This document shows, piece after piece, positions 25,501 to 33,017 of a DNA stretch of 64,000 nucleotides. Under the pieces are notes generated by a model. That model was not told where the DNA came from. It was given only the letters and a program-made list of their open reading frames with translations, and did not search any database. Position 1 is the stretch's first letter; the number at the start of each line of letters is the position of its first letter. Position numbers and translations under genes: made by a program. Source of the DNA: Fratercula arctica (taxonomy: Eukaryota; Chordata; Aves; Charadriiformes; Alcidae); contig CANTUZ010000008.1 in NCBI GenBank assembly GCA_947846985.1, forward strand, positions 28,353,352 through 28,417,351, in the 5' to 3' direction.

Positions 25501-27147
25501 GGCCTTTTGAACTAAGTGGCATTTATCATAACTTTAAAAAAAAAAAATTAAAGTTTTTATCTTTTCTGTGAATCACTTCCATTTAGTGGCGCTTGTAAGA
25601 ATAGCTTTTGTCCCCCACACCTATTGTTTTTATCAGCTCAAGATATCTGTGTTAACCAACCGAAAGTGTTGTGGCCAAGTAAATTGCCCCCCTGAGCTGC
25701 TCTTGTGTCACTCTGTATGTGACATCATGCAAAACCACATTTCCTACCCACTCTCCCCCCACCCCAAGAAGTCATTTGTCCTTGCATCACCTCATCCTTG
25801 CTCTACTGTACCACAATATCCAAATTACTATAGCTTGCATGGATTACTATAAGTAGTTGGGGGTGAAAATCTAGTTTAGATGTTTTATAGGGTATTAACC
25901 AGCATGAAGTAAAATAAAAAAAGTAATAGAGCCTGAGGTCTTACATGCTGCTTATCAGTCCGAGCACCGTTTTGTGATTAGAAAGAGACCTTAATAGCAA
26001 GAGAGTATTTCTGCAGCATTCTTCAGGCAAAGTTAGTCTTCCATCACCTTTCTCAGGAGTTTGTGGTACTCAGCCTCTATTTCCCGCCCTTCTTCCCAGT
26101 GCCTCTGTATTTTATGCTGTTGGAGACCCATGTTGACTTCATTACCCACTAAGAGAGGGGCAACTTCATAGTGAGGACCTCTCTGATAGATCCTTTCCAC
26201 AGCAATGGAAGAGGGCATCATGGAGAGCTCCTACCCCTATGTACAGAAGGATTTGAGTTGTGTGCTGTTCTGCCCCTTCTTGCACAGAGCTCAAGTGGAA
26301 CACAGCATGCGTTAACTGTTCTCTCAGCCGTTCTAATTACACTGTTTTCCCTAGATCACAACTAGCCTAGAAGAAGCTCAGAGTTGGTTCAAATCTAAGT
26401 TTGACAGCCTGCAGCCAGAAGTTGTGAAAAACTACCAGCCAAAGAACCCTGAAGAGAGCAGCTCCAAAAAGAAGGTAAAGAAAGCAAGCACATTCATTTC
26501 AAAGGGTTCGGAAGCAAAGAAAATAGGTGGGAGAAGTACTTGGTAGCTCATTATCAGTCAGGATTTCGGTTCCTGAAACTTTTGCAGTTCCTTAACAGGG
26601 GTAGAAAACAGACCCCTCTTCTAGTTCAGTTTGCTTCCTCCTCTTTTGCCAAAGGACATATTACATTACCAAAGAATATTACAGGTAGAAGATAGCTTCA
26701 AGGGACTGTTTCTGTACTTAGAAGAGTTCTATTGCACACACTTCATGTTTTATTGATGCTCATTAACCAAATACTTGTCTGAAAGCTAACAGCTAGTATG
26801 TTTTCTTTTATGCGTTCACCCGTTTCAGCGGTTCTCCTTCCCCTCCTCCATACCTTTATAGATACCCTTTCAAAAGCTGTGCTTACCTTGTTTGTGTAGG
26901 TTCGTCAGCCTTCTCCATAATCGATAGCTTTTTAGAGATACATGTATTAAACTGCTAAAACTTTAATCTCTTCTTTAGTAATGACAAAGATTCCCCAAAC
27001 AGTCATTAGCTTCATAAAACGTTGCATCTTTTCCAGGAGAAAAAGCAAGAAGAGTTTCCCACTCACACCTCCCTGGACAGCAGGGCAAGGACCCAACGCC
27101 TCCCAGCTCACCACCAGCAAGGCCCACGTGAGCTGGGCAGGAAATGA
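7381..27147 (+). CDS. CCDC150: CCDC150, coiled-coil domain-containing protein 150 (gene span)
   Basis: 24 coding exons (listed separately) join in frame to 2943 nt, or 980 residues. The product is almost wholly heptad-type coiled coil rich in Glu, Lys, Gln and Leu; no enzymatic motif, signal peptide or membrane segment is seen. Identification rests on blocks such as the N-terminal RMRVVEEQTNAL, the NRMCRLES/NIFRLQTEK block in exon 2 and the DYQKKNYEQ block in exon 20, in the same order as human CCDC150 as I remember it. Human is about 1100 residues; the shortfall is mostly one missing internal stretch between exons 14 and 15, where decayed exons seem to remain. The molecular role is not established. 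The start is either ATG 7381 or an upstream exon with ATG 7230. Every intron has GT-AG ends. The gene converges on GTF3C3. Confidence 0.93.
7816..8033 (+). CDS. CCDC150: CCDC150 coding exon 2 (residues 49-121)
   Basis: Acceptor ttcttcttttcag, donor gtagta. Encodes the best conserved N-terminal block, including LWRNCETLVNRMCRLES and LKLNIFRLQTEKELNPK. Phase 2 in, phase 1 out. Confidence 0.93.
8129..8307 (+). CDS. CCDC150: CCDC150 coding exon 3 (residues 122-181)
   Basis: Acceptor ccttgcggcag, donor gtacaa. Encodes coiled coil including LNTIHEEHLQEMKIVQQEAM and a run of Glu/Lys heptads. Phase 1 in, phase 0 out. Confidence 0.92.
8901..8969 (+). CDS. CCDC150: CCDC150 coding exon 4 (residues 182-204)
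   Basis: Acceptor catctgctttag, donor gtaagt. Encodes MDIAIAAEELRNTKQKINCR and LQE. Phase 0 at both ends. Confidence 0.9.
9210..9326 (+). CDS. CCDC150: CCDC150 coding exon 5 (residues 205-243)
   Basis: Acceptor tttattttttctag, donor gtttga. Encodes LTEQLSQEISLRESLEESQA and DMETTVEAERKQ. Phase 0 at both ends. Confidence 0.91.
9598..9807 (-). repeat. CR1 LINE fragment, diverged
   Basis: The + strand reads like the reverse complement of an internal part of the avian CR1 3' region: a block like 'cctaatatccaatctaaacc', then 'accactgcccctt', then 'ccaggctgaacaa', in the CR1 order. It is heavily mutated and lacks the 3' terminal repeat. It lies within CCDC150 intron 5. Confidence 0.65.
10794..10923 (+). 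CDS. CCDC150: CCDC150 coding exon 6 (residues 244-286)
   Basis: Acceptor gatatcattgcag, donor gtatga. Encodes VQILQQDCQELRKDVQLTRF followed by a Glu-rich heptad stretch. Phase 0 in, phase 1 out. Confidence 0.92.
12221..12235. repeat. (AG)n microsatellite
   Basis: About 7.5 AG units within CCDC150 intron 6. Confidence 0.8.
12499..12542 (+). CDS. CCDC150: CCDC150 coding exon 7 (residues 287-301)
   Basis: A 44-nt exon: acceptor ttctatttttag, donor gtaagt. Encodes DSRNCIISQLDEEVK. Phase 1 in, phase 0 out. Too short to be found as an open frame; the match in place and phase supports it. Confidence 0.85.
13404..13496 (+). CDS. CCDC150: CCDC150 coding exon 8 (residues 302-332)
   Basis: Acceptor tattgccccttag, donor gtaatg. 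Encodes NAQLSFSRQCKENLQLQSKM and TALRETAEKVQ. Phase 0 at both ends. Confidence 0.9.
14017..14034. repeat. Poly-C tract
   Basis: Ten C, one T, seven C, followed by aacag. It resembles a polypyrimidine tract and splice acceptor within CCDC150 intron 8, but no conserved exon follows it. Confidence 0.85.
14470..14577 (+). CDS. CCDC150: CCDC150 coding exon 9 (residues 333-368)
   Basis: Acceptor cctccttctaaccag, donor gtatgt. Encodes VLNDHLSQQCSELSTTLQSV and AMENAKLVSDHQTMLK, close to the human segment. Phase 0 at both ends. Confidence 0.92.
15127..15248 (+). CDS. CCDC150: CCDC150 coding exon 10 (residues 369-408)
   Basis: Acceptor ttttcccctttag, donor gtgagg. Encodes AEQEKTRKLQEQDSLLNAAQ and ANILGELQSVQHERTQLQ. 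Phase 0 in, phase 2 out. Confidence 0.92.
15427..15604 (+). CDS. CCDC150: CCDC150 coding exon 11 (residues 409-468)
   Basis: Acceptor ttttatctttctttag, donor gtacag. Encodes coiled coil with CTVARLQGELETALQEKGSL and LAEKEVLQQE. Phase 2 in, phase 0 out. Confidence 0.92.
15919..15987 (+). CDS. CCDC150: CCDC150 coding exon 12 (residues 469-491)
   Basis: Acceptor atttcttttgacag, donor gtatct. Encodes IRTTANETIQERNKLQVEKT and ENE. Phase 0 at both ends. Confidence 0.9.
16521..16613 (+). CDS. CCDC150: CCDC150 coding exon 13 (residues 492-522)
   Basis: Acceptor ttcttgttcatag. Encodes LEMVSMKFTLQTLEEENKRL and LDRLATLVCEQ. Two in-frame donors are possible: gtaagc after 16613 (used here, because the length then fits human better) and gtatgt after 16601, which would drop VCEQ. 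Confidence 0.88.
17114..17145. repeat. Poly-T tracts
   Basis: Thirteen T, a short interruption, then twelve T, within CCDC150 intron 13. Confidence 0.8.
17804..17887 (+). CDS. CCDC150: CCDC150 coding exon 14 (residues 523-550)
   Basis: Acceptor cttttttcctcag, donor gtacct. Encodes YAQQQVQQVLAELTDSKNKL and TCDKGKLQ, matching the human block that ends KGKLQ. Phase 0 at both ends. In human roughly 105 more residues follow before the segment encoded by the next exon here. Confidence 0.92.
18789..18844 (+). pseudogene. CCDC150: Decayed CCDC150 exon, in-frame stops
   Basis: After an acceptor-like ctcctttcttaag the phase-0 frame reads TEVQKLEEEL and then TAG (18819-18821), a few codons, and another TAG (18831-18833), ending near GCGAG before gtttgt. 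The ten residues before the stop resemble the sequence that directly follows KGKLQ in human CCDC150 (TKVKQLEEQL as I recall it). It lies in the right order, right after exon 14. Read as an exon killed by nonsense changes. The match is short and coiled-coil composition makes chance similarity possible. Confidence 0.5.
19025..19097 (+). pseudogene. CCDC150: Possible second decayed CCDC150 exon
   Basis: One frame reads LETEPDFTKTNMRTMEAQLN followed by KAV, coiled-coil-like and similar in pattern to the human segment further along the missing stretch. No clean splice donor follows and the frame ends at TGA after about ten more codons. Weak on its own; it is in the expected order after the decayed exon at 18789. 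Confidence 0.25.
20186..20521 (+). CDS. Unrecognised ORF in CCDC150 intron 14, possible alternative first exon
   Basis: ATG 20186 opens 112 codons up to a strong donor (gtg then gtgagt); the frame would otherwise end at a stop near 20572. The peptide is Arg/Ser/Lys-rich at the start (MATKRKKSPARSWYHRSPDR) and then carries AIKNMGEKLENIIDILSPRS. I do not recognise it. The 336 nt are an exact number of codons, so splicing to CCDC150 exon 15 at 21010 keeps frame and could yield an N-terminally truncated isoform. It cannot be an internal exon in that frame: with the AG at 20179-20180 as acceptor it would begin with TAG. It may also be chance. Confidence 0.3.
21010..21179 (+). CDS. CCDC150: CCDC150 coding exon 15 (residues 551-606)
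   Basis: Acceptor tttcttgtactgcag, donor gtaagt. Encodes MANLQHQLDTAKDDNSKATA and MLERVLASRKKMQAALDAVQ, clearly matching human. Phase 0 in, phase 2 out. Begins after a 3.1-kb intron that seems to hold relics of lost exons. Confidence 0.93.
21556..21649 (+). CDS. CCDC150: CCDC150 coding exon 16 (residues 607-638)
   Basis: Acceptor aatttccattttcag, donor gtagag. Encodes SQIQQKIQRLETELERCQAR and LIAMGRQHSSQ. Phase 2 in, phase 0 out. Confidence 0.91.
22311..22480 (+). CDS. CCDC150: CCDC150 coding exon 17 (residues 639-694)
   Basis: Acceptor ttgttgtcactgcacag, donor gtaaga. Encodes VEPLCKALESARADNKKLVC and NNTLQSKLIQTQCELKNKET. Phase 0 in, phase 2 out. Confidence 0.92.
23170..23296 (+). CDS. CCDC150: CCDC150 coding exon 18 (residues 695-737)
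   Basis: Acceptor tttcctctctttaaag, donor gtgaca. Encodes EEKMYAERLKSLKKQFQIEQ within a charged coiled coil. Phase 2 in, phase 0 out. Confidence 0.91.
23881..24063 (+). CDS. CCDC150: CCDC150 coding exon 19 (residues 738-798)
   Basis: Acceptor ctctttcccctag. Encodes VKKSLEESSFKLAEVSHANR, then ELQQKVTELEKSL and VRQCLACKANTERVE. Donor gtatgc after 24063 is preferred; gtagag six bases earlier is also in frame. Confidence 0.9.
24641..24709 (+). CDS. CCDC150: CCDC150 coding exon 20 (residues 799-821)
   Basis: Acceptor tctcaacaatttccag, donor gtgagt. Encodes ETESELRKMEAIKRDYQKKN and YEQ, one of the most conserved blocks. Phase 0 at both ends. Confidence 0.92.
24789..24950 (+). CDS. CCDC150: CCDC150 coding exon 21 (residues 822-875)
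   Basis: Acceptor ttgggttgtcctcag, only 79 nt after exon 20; donor gtaaag. Encodes SQDIQKLMSELKSVQSEMQV and LETQLEAERRQRQQLENECR. Phase 0 at both ends. Confidence 0.92.
25287..25373 (+). CDS. CCDC150: CCDC150 coding exon 22 (residues 876-904)
   Basis: Acceptor ttctttttctacctag, donor gtgaga. Encodes KLEKTVKHLKKYKEETEKKL and KEASIESEQ. Phase 0 at both ends. Confidence 0.92.
26355..26474 (+). CDS. CCDC150: CCDC150 coding exon 23 (residues 905-944)
   Basis: Acceptor acactgttttccctag, donor gtaaag. Encodes ITTSLEEAQSWFKSKFDSLQ and PEVVKNYQPKNPEESSSKKK, matching the human segment around the conserved W-F. Phase 0 at both ends. Confidence 0.91.
27037..27147 (+). CDS. CCDC150: CCDC150 last coding exon 24 (residues 945-980) and stop
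   Basis: Acceptor ttgcatcttttccag. Encodes EKKQEEFPTHTSLDSRARTQ and ends ELGRK with TGA at 27145-27147. The tail diverges from human and is not coiled coil. An in-exon donor (CCCAC before gtgagc at 27128) could instead splice in phase to the exon-like block at 29522. Confidence 0.75.
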   Translation, partial: EKKQEEFPTHTSLDSRARTQRLPAHHQQGPRELGRK

Positions 27148-29520
27148 GCTCACTTGACTGGGTGATTCCCAGCCCAGGGAGAGCATCACCTGCGCCTGGA
27201 GACTCCCTGCTAGCACCCAGCTGCTGGAAGAATCGGGAACTTTACTTGATCTGACATAGTTAGATAGGTCTGTATCACTGAGAAGGCCTTGCAAAGAAAA
27301 AGTGCTCACAGGGTACCCATACATAGGGGACCTAGCAATAGTTGTTTAAATCATAAATTCCAATTTGAATTAACTCATACCTCTCACCTTGTCTTTTTGA
27401 CTCAGGTGCTTTGTGTTGTGAGGCTGATATTAACAAAACTACTACTTACAGCAACACAATTATGCTTTATTTACCATTACTGTAAACTACATGCTGTTGA
27501 TATGCTCCATGTTTGCTTTCATCACTTTTACCAGCTTTAGACTAAGGCCTGGCAGGTGCTGTCAAAACAAACCTCTGACTGGTTTGCAGAGGGTTCAGGT
27601 GAATTACTGAAGACAGAGTCATGTGTCTGTGGCTGGATGCTGACGTGACCAGGACAGGGAGGAACTGGCTGGACTGGCTGCTTCTAATGCAGATAATATC
27701 TGGGTCATGACAGAACATAAGCCTTGGGCTATTTTAGGAGCATATAAGGAATGTATTAGGTGTGTGATGTTATACCACACATCACCGTACCTTCGTAAGA
27801 ATTAGTGGAACTCATTCAGCTTCTCCTACTGTGGAACAACACACTGGGGGAAGAGTAGTTGAAGCAGATGACTGACATCAGATGTTGACGATGATTATAT
27901 AACATGGACATTTCATGCTGGTTCAACTAAGGATCAGCTCGTCTTCGTCCTGGCTTACTCTTTCACCTGGTTTCAATGCAACTAGCGTCAGTACAGGTGT
28001 TGTTGCACTCTGATCTGCTTCAGCAGAGCTGTTTGCAAACTCCTCTGTGATCAACGGTACTCTTTATTTCTGTGGGATCTATTCAAGTTATTTGCAATAC
28101 TTGTCTAGTTTAGGGGGGAGGGAAGTCTTGCATACCTCAGGAGCCTCGGAGTAGCCCGAGGACACACTGGAATGAGCTCATTCAGAAATTTGGTCCTAAA
28201 CTATAACTTGCACAATAGGAATCTGGACTAATTCATGGTGACCTGAGCCTCTCCTTGAGGCAAACAGCTGTTCTACGGGACGAGGGGTGGCTGTGCACAC
28301 TATTAAAGCTAATGCACACCTGAGCTCCATTAAATTGTGCTGCTTAAAAGCAGGCCTATGCAATACAGCTTTAGGGTTGTCCCAGTCAAGCTGGTTCCAT
28401 CAGAAATCAATTGGCATCTGTGCCACACCTGCTCTGTAAAGCTGCTTAGGTGGCTTAGCATAAGCTGTGCCTCTCTACCTCCACAGTGCCCTCAGGCAAA
28501 CAGCACTCAAAACTGTAATTGAGTTTTGCTTGCTCTGAACTCAATCTGTAGAGTAATCACAGATGAAAAACAGTCCTCTCAAAAGCACTTGCCATTTAAC
28601 ACTTTTGTTTACACTGAATGCTTAAGTAGGTTGCCTAGTGACCTTTGCCTGTGCAAAAAGCGTACGGCAGTTGTGGTTATGTGAACTGCACGTTGGCGGG
28701 GCAGCAGCACCAACCACCCCTCTGTTTTACCTCTGTGGGAGTTTTTACCAGGGTATACCTCAAGGGCTGGTTCTTCACCCCTTCCTTGTTCCAGAATCCC
28801 CTGCTCTCTCTAGGGCTGTGCATCTGCAGTTACTTTGTATATTGAAATGCAAAGTCTGATTATATGGCTGTGGCCATTAAACTTGGCACTTACGTTTGCA
28901 CAGTGACAGTCTATTCGGGGTTCAGCACGTCCTGCTGCTTCTTCTAAACCTGTTTAGGGTAGAATGCAGTGAGATACGGTGTAATTGTGAAGGATTACTG
29001 CATTCCAGTACCTTTTAACTTTAGCATTACCTTAAGCTTTAGCTATGCCTGCTTTAGCAAGTGGTGCAGCTCAGTGGGTCACATGCAGAATGAAAAGAGC
29101 TGGTCCCAATATCCAGGACGTGTTCTGGATTGGTTTTCACTTCAGATTTGCTCTAGGCTGATCCTGACTGAATGCTCACTAGGAACTGGAGCACTTCTGG
29201 AAGCCATCTTCTAACTTGCTTTCCTTTGAAAGGAAACCAGTTTGTCTGCTCAGAGCCCGCTCTGCAATACGAACCACAGCATGGCGAGTGGCAGTGCACC
29301 CATTTGAAACATCAGAAGCACACAATACGCAAGAACTTGTTACTTTCTTTAAACACAGTAATTTCAATAAAGTTGTAGTAATTAACACTGCTGCCACCTG
29401 CAGGATCAATAATTCAGGTTTACAGTGGTAGCTGCTAAGCCTCTCTTAGTTACAGTAACGTGTAGTATTTTAAAATACATTTTCTAAGTAGCAAAAAGGT
29501 TGGTTGTTTTTTCCCTCTCA
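27148..29520 (+). other. CCDC150: CCDC150 3' UTR and downstream sequence
   Basis: No coding exon seen. ATTAAA variants occur at 28302, 28329 and 28876; the first canonical AATAAA on the + strand is at 29366-29371 (caataaagttg), followed by a T-rich stretch. The 3' UTR may extend to about 29390, but which site is used cannot be told. Confidence 0.45.
29366..29371 (+). terminator. CCDC150: Candidate polyadenylation signal for CCDC150
   Basis: AATAAA, the first canonical hexamer downstream of the CCDC150 stop. The site is 2.2 kb past the stop codon, so use by CCDC150 is an inference. Confidence 0.35.
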
Positions 29521-29521
29521 G

Positions 29522-29584
29522 GCTGCGGCCTTCAGCACATGTGGATGGCAAACAGCTTTCTACTCCTGTCAGTGCTGCTATCGG
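29522..29584 (+). CDS. Exon-like block A, possible signal peptide exon
   Basis: A 63-nt block between a strong acceptor (ggttgttttttccctctcag) and a strong donor (gtaagc). One frame holds MWMANSFLLLSVLLS, with a short N-region and hydrophobic core like a signal peptide. The frame runs on in phase into block B. It could start a small secreted protein or be reached in phase from CCDC150 by the alternative donor at 27128. Another frame begins LRP, faintly like the human CCDC150 tail, but ends soon after. I know no gene at this place in human. Confidence 0.35.
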
Positions 29585-29783
29585 GTAAGCACAACTGAAA
29601 AGGTACGATTCAGTTAAGACAATCAGTAGATGCCTTTATGAGCAGTCTTTTAGCCTTGAGTTAGTGTTTTATATAAAATAGTTCTTCAGCAATAAACAGC
29701 TAACAAAAATTATCACGTTAAACCAAGTAGTTTGACAATATATGTAGTATGTTTGACCGAAACTGTTACTAATTCTCTTTTAG

Positions 29784-29817
29784 TGAGGCTTGAGGACTAT
29801 TCCCAACATGCTGACAG
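29784..29817 (+). CDS. Exon-like block B
   Basis: A 34-nt block between acceptor taattctcttttag and donor gtgagg. In the frame of block A it reads VRLEDYSQHAD and exits in phase 2. If not spliced out, the frame stops two codons later. Confidence 0.3.
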
Positions 29818-29945
29818 GTGAGGCTGGCATTGATTTAAGTATTTGGTCCCTCTTAGTCTCTTGTTCTCAGTGATTTATGAAAGCTTTCCCGAAATTGTAA
29901 CGGCTAGATTTCAAGCTTTTCCTGCCTGGCTGTTTGTTCCCACAC

Positions 29946-30078
29946 ATTCAAGATCAGGCTGGACGGGGCTCTGAGCAACCTGATCGTCGACTATGTACCT
30001 GCTCATTGGAAGGGGAGGTGGACTAGATGACCTTTAAAGGTCCCTTCCAACCCAAACTGTTGTATGATTCTATGATTT
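29946..30078 (+). repeat. CR1 LINE 3' end
   Basis: Clear avian CR1 3' terminus: a 'caggctggacggggctctgagcaacctgat' type segment, then 'ctagatgacctttaaaggtc', 'ccttccaacccaaact' and the terminal repeat 'tatgattctatgatt'. 5'-truncated as usual. This is the best-preserved transposon piece in the window and the main sign of a sauropsid, bird-like genome. Confidence 0.9.
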
Positions 30079-31188
30079 TACATTTTGGTAAAACAGTCCT
30101 TACTCTGAAGGAGAATTAGGAAAGGTGCTGGGTTCATCACGCCCAGCGTCAGGTTCTTGTGAGCGTCCTTAAAACAAGCTATAGCCAGGTCAGCCTGAAG
30201 ATGAACATAGCACGTGTCAAAATAAATCCCCTACAGATGCTCATACCCCAAGAAATATTTGTGTTTCAAATTCACAATCCCGTCTATTCTCCATCCCTCA
30301 CATAGAGTACGATGATGAGATGTGGAGTACGTGTTCACAACTTCATTGTTTGAAAAAGAATTCCAAAGGCAAGGCACTTTATCAGTGGTATTGCAAGTGA
30401 GGCGTGACTTAAAACTTATCCAGTTGTGTATTGGAGAGTACAGCTGTGGCTATATGCTAAAAGCCCAGCTTAGCATGTGTATTTTCTGTATGCAGCTCAT
30501 GTTCTGTGCTTTGCTTTTCCTTAAGCAGGTCAGTTCCCATGGGCTGTGCCTGGTTAAACAACTTTTTGCTGGGGAGCTCACATTCCTACAGCGTATATTT
30601 TGTCTCTTGCTTTGTCTGAAATCTTGTCTAGGCTAATCTGTTACTGCTGCACCATTACAATATAACATATTTATAATACTGTGTAAAAGTGAAAGCTAAG
30701 TAAAAGACTGTTTATGGCATAACCATAAATGCAAGTTGGATGTAGCTAAGGAAAAATCTATCTTCATACGTAGTTTTTCCACAAGCATTTGAAAAAGCTT
30801 TAGATGATAATTACCATTGAGACAAGCAGTATCTCTTCCTTCCAGATGCTCAAAATTGTTTAGAACATCCTTTCAGAACGCTGTTTGCTAGCAGTATGCA
30901 TTTTCCAGTCCATAACGACTGGGTTTAATTAAATGCAAGTTTCTGTTATTTGGTGCTTAAAAACAATCTAGAAAGCAGATTAAAAGTCGTCAGCATTCAG
31001 ATTGTATTTTCTCCTTTTTATTTGTATGAATGCTAAAGATTCATACCTCCTAGGTTTAGAAACTAAACTACTTCAGAATTCTAGCAATAGTAGGGATCAG
31101 AAATGAATTAATTAATAGTAATGCCTTGATGTTGGTCAATTTTTAAGACAACTCTTAAAAAACCCCCACAACCTTCCTCTATGTCAAG

Positions 31189-31537
31189 TCTATTTAAAAA
31201 ATGTACAAGCAATAGGATACTGAGTATTTCAGACTCAGTTTTGGAACAAATTAATACAAAGGGCATCTGTGTACAGCATCTCTGGTTTCCCTTTTCTAAG
31301 CAACAGTTCAGTGCTGAGGGCTGTATTTCCTGGGACGTGATAGACTTTTTTCCTATGAAGGGACAGGAATCATTCGCTGCAAGAAGACAAAAAATCAATG
31401 GAGTTACAAGAGGTGAAAAGGCCAATAAAGGCGGCTTCAGTGGAAGAATTTTTACCCCAAGACGATGCAACGATACTATGTTTGTACATACATCTTGGCC
31501 TTCTCCTACAGCTTATGATTACCCCAGGCTAACATAA
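31189..31537 (+). CDS. Exon-like block C, open to a stop
   Basis: Follows an acceptor-like ccttcctctatgtcaag and is open for about 115 codons to a TAA. With blocks A and B joined, the frame entered is exactly this open one. Seen in it: SLFKKCTSNRILSISDSVLE near the start, GEKANKGGFSGRIFTPRRC near the end, several Cys and some dibasic pairs. No family recognised. The opposite strand is also open here, so chance is a real alternative. Confidence 0.22.
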
Positions 31538-32278
31538 CTAAAATGGTTATTTGATTTACAGTTCTGCAAACTTGGCATGGGACTTCTGTTCAGGCAGTCC
31601 TGCCAAGTACTATTTCCAAGTAAAACATGCTGTAATTTTCTGAGTTAGTGAGACTTTCTTGGTATTTGTCTCACCTTTGTATTCTCACTTTGGCCCAGCA
31701 TATCTCTAGTGAAGTGGACACGCAATGTATTGTAATTTAATACTTGATTTGAGAAAAAATTGCCTTACCTTTAAAATTAGTCTAGGCAATTCCACAAGAT
31801 TTGTTTCTTAAACATTGATTGCAATTGTGTGAAATGATTGCAGAACACAAACATATAAAAGTGGGCTGAGAGCAAATTAGCAGTAGTTAGCTGTGATACC
31901 ATAAGTAACAAGACTGCTTGGGAGGCAACAGCATGGTTTGTTTTCTATTCAGCAAACTGCCTCGCTTAAAAATATTTTTCATCCTTATTTTGGTGTAGCA
32001 CATAACATATATCCTTTTCTATATATACATATAACTATATACTCTTTTTATTTATGATAAAGCATTGCATCCTGCTTCTCTTACTAGGGTAGAAGCAGCA
32101 CACTTCCACCATCATATGCTACTGTTCAATTGTCAGACATAATTAAAAACCCAAACCATTTGCAAGTTATGTTAAATAATAAGCTGTATGATATTATTAT
32201 AGTGATTTTTGCTATAAGCTATTCAGTAGGATAGATGTTTGTTGAGAATGAGTAAACGTTATCATTAACCTCAGAATT

Positions 32279-32284
32279 TTTATT
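32279..32284 (-). terminator. GTF3C3: Candidate polyadenylation signal for GTF3C3
   Basis: AATAAA on the minus strand (TTTATT on +), about 610 nt past the GTF3C3 stop codon; another lies at 32047-32052. Which is used is not known. Confidence 0.4.
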
Positions 32285-32894
32285 AAGTTCAGAAGAAGAA
32301 CAAAGGTCACACTGATTTCAGTAGAACAGAAATCAATGTCCTTCAAATAAAACAGCTGCTAGGAATATAAACTCCCGGAAAATTCAGAATACTTCAAAGA
32401 ACTTGGAATACTGAGTTCTCCATCCTCTAGGGATTAGTATGAGCCCATTTCTTCTATATTATAGTAGCACTGCACATCAAAAACCCCTCATCACCAGTGA
32501 ATGTGGTTTCTTGAACAACCTCACTGGTAACTAGTTGTAATATTGCACATTGTAAATTTTCCCTAAAAAAAAAAAATCAATAAACCGCACTGGGCTTCAG
32601 TTGTCACTGTTTGATTCTATATACAAGGCTGAATATCAGAGTACAGAGCAATGCATCAAAGAAGAGCTAACAACAGACACACTTGAGCTTGTCAGCGTTG
32701 TACTCGGAACAGTTTCCATCCGGATGTGATACAGTTCAAATGCCAGAAGTAGAAAAAGTCCACAAAGCCGTATATGGTACAAGCCACGTCTCTGACCATC
32801 CATAGAAAAAGGTGTACACAAAACCAACTTCCTCAGCACTACATGATGCAAAGGTGAATACAAAGAGTAGCAATTCCACCTGCCACAAACCTCA

Positions 32895-33017
32895 TCATAC
32901 AACGGCGTAGGTGTACAACATCTTTTGAGCCATTCTAGTATTTCCACTGCTCTGATAAATAAGCGACAAGTTAAAGGCAGTATCTCTTCTCAAGTCTGTC
33001 TGATCAGTTTCTATTCC
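32895..33017 (-). CDS. GTF3C3: GTF3C3 last coding exon 19 (residues 872-911)
   Basis: Acceptor cattatttttacag. Encodes GIETDQTDLRRDTAFNLSLI then YQSSGNTRMAQKMLYTYAVV and TGA. Same end point as the human protein with a different last few residues. Confidence 0.93.
   Translation of the reverse strand, partial: GIETDQTDLRRDTAFNLSLIYQSSGNTRMAQKMLYTYAVV

Noticed and set aside
28141..28161. Short inverted repeat cctcgg/ccgagg
   Set aside because: Six-base arms with no further context; expected by chance in a window this size.
31400..31480. KGGF-containing stretch reminiscent of an RFamide (QRFP-type) peptide
   Set aside because: The required Arg-Phe-Gly amidation end is missing (sequence continues SGRIFTPRR), so the likeness is superficial.
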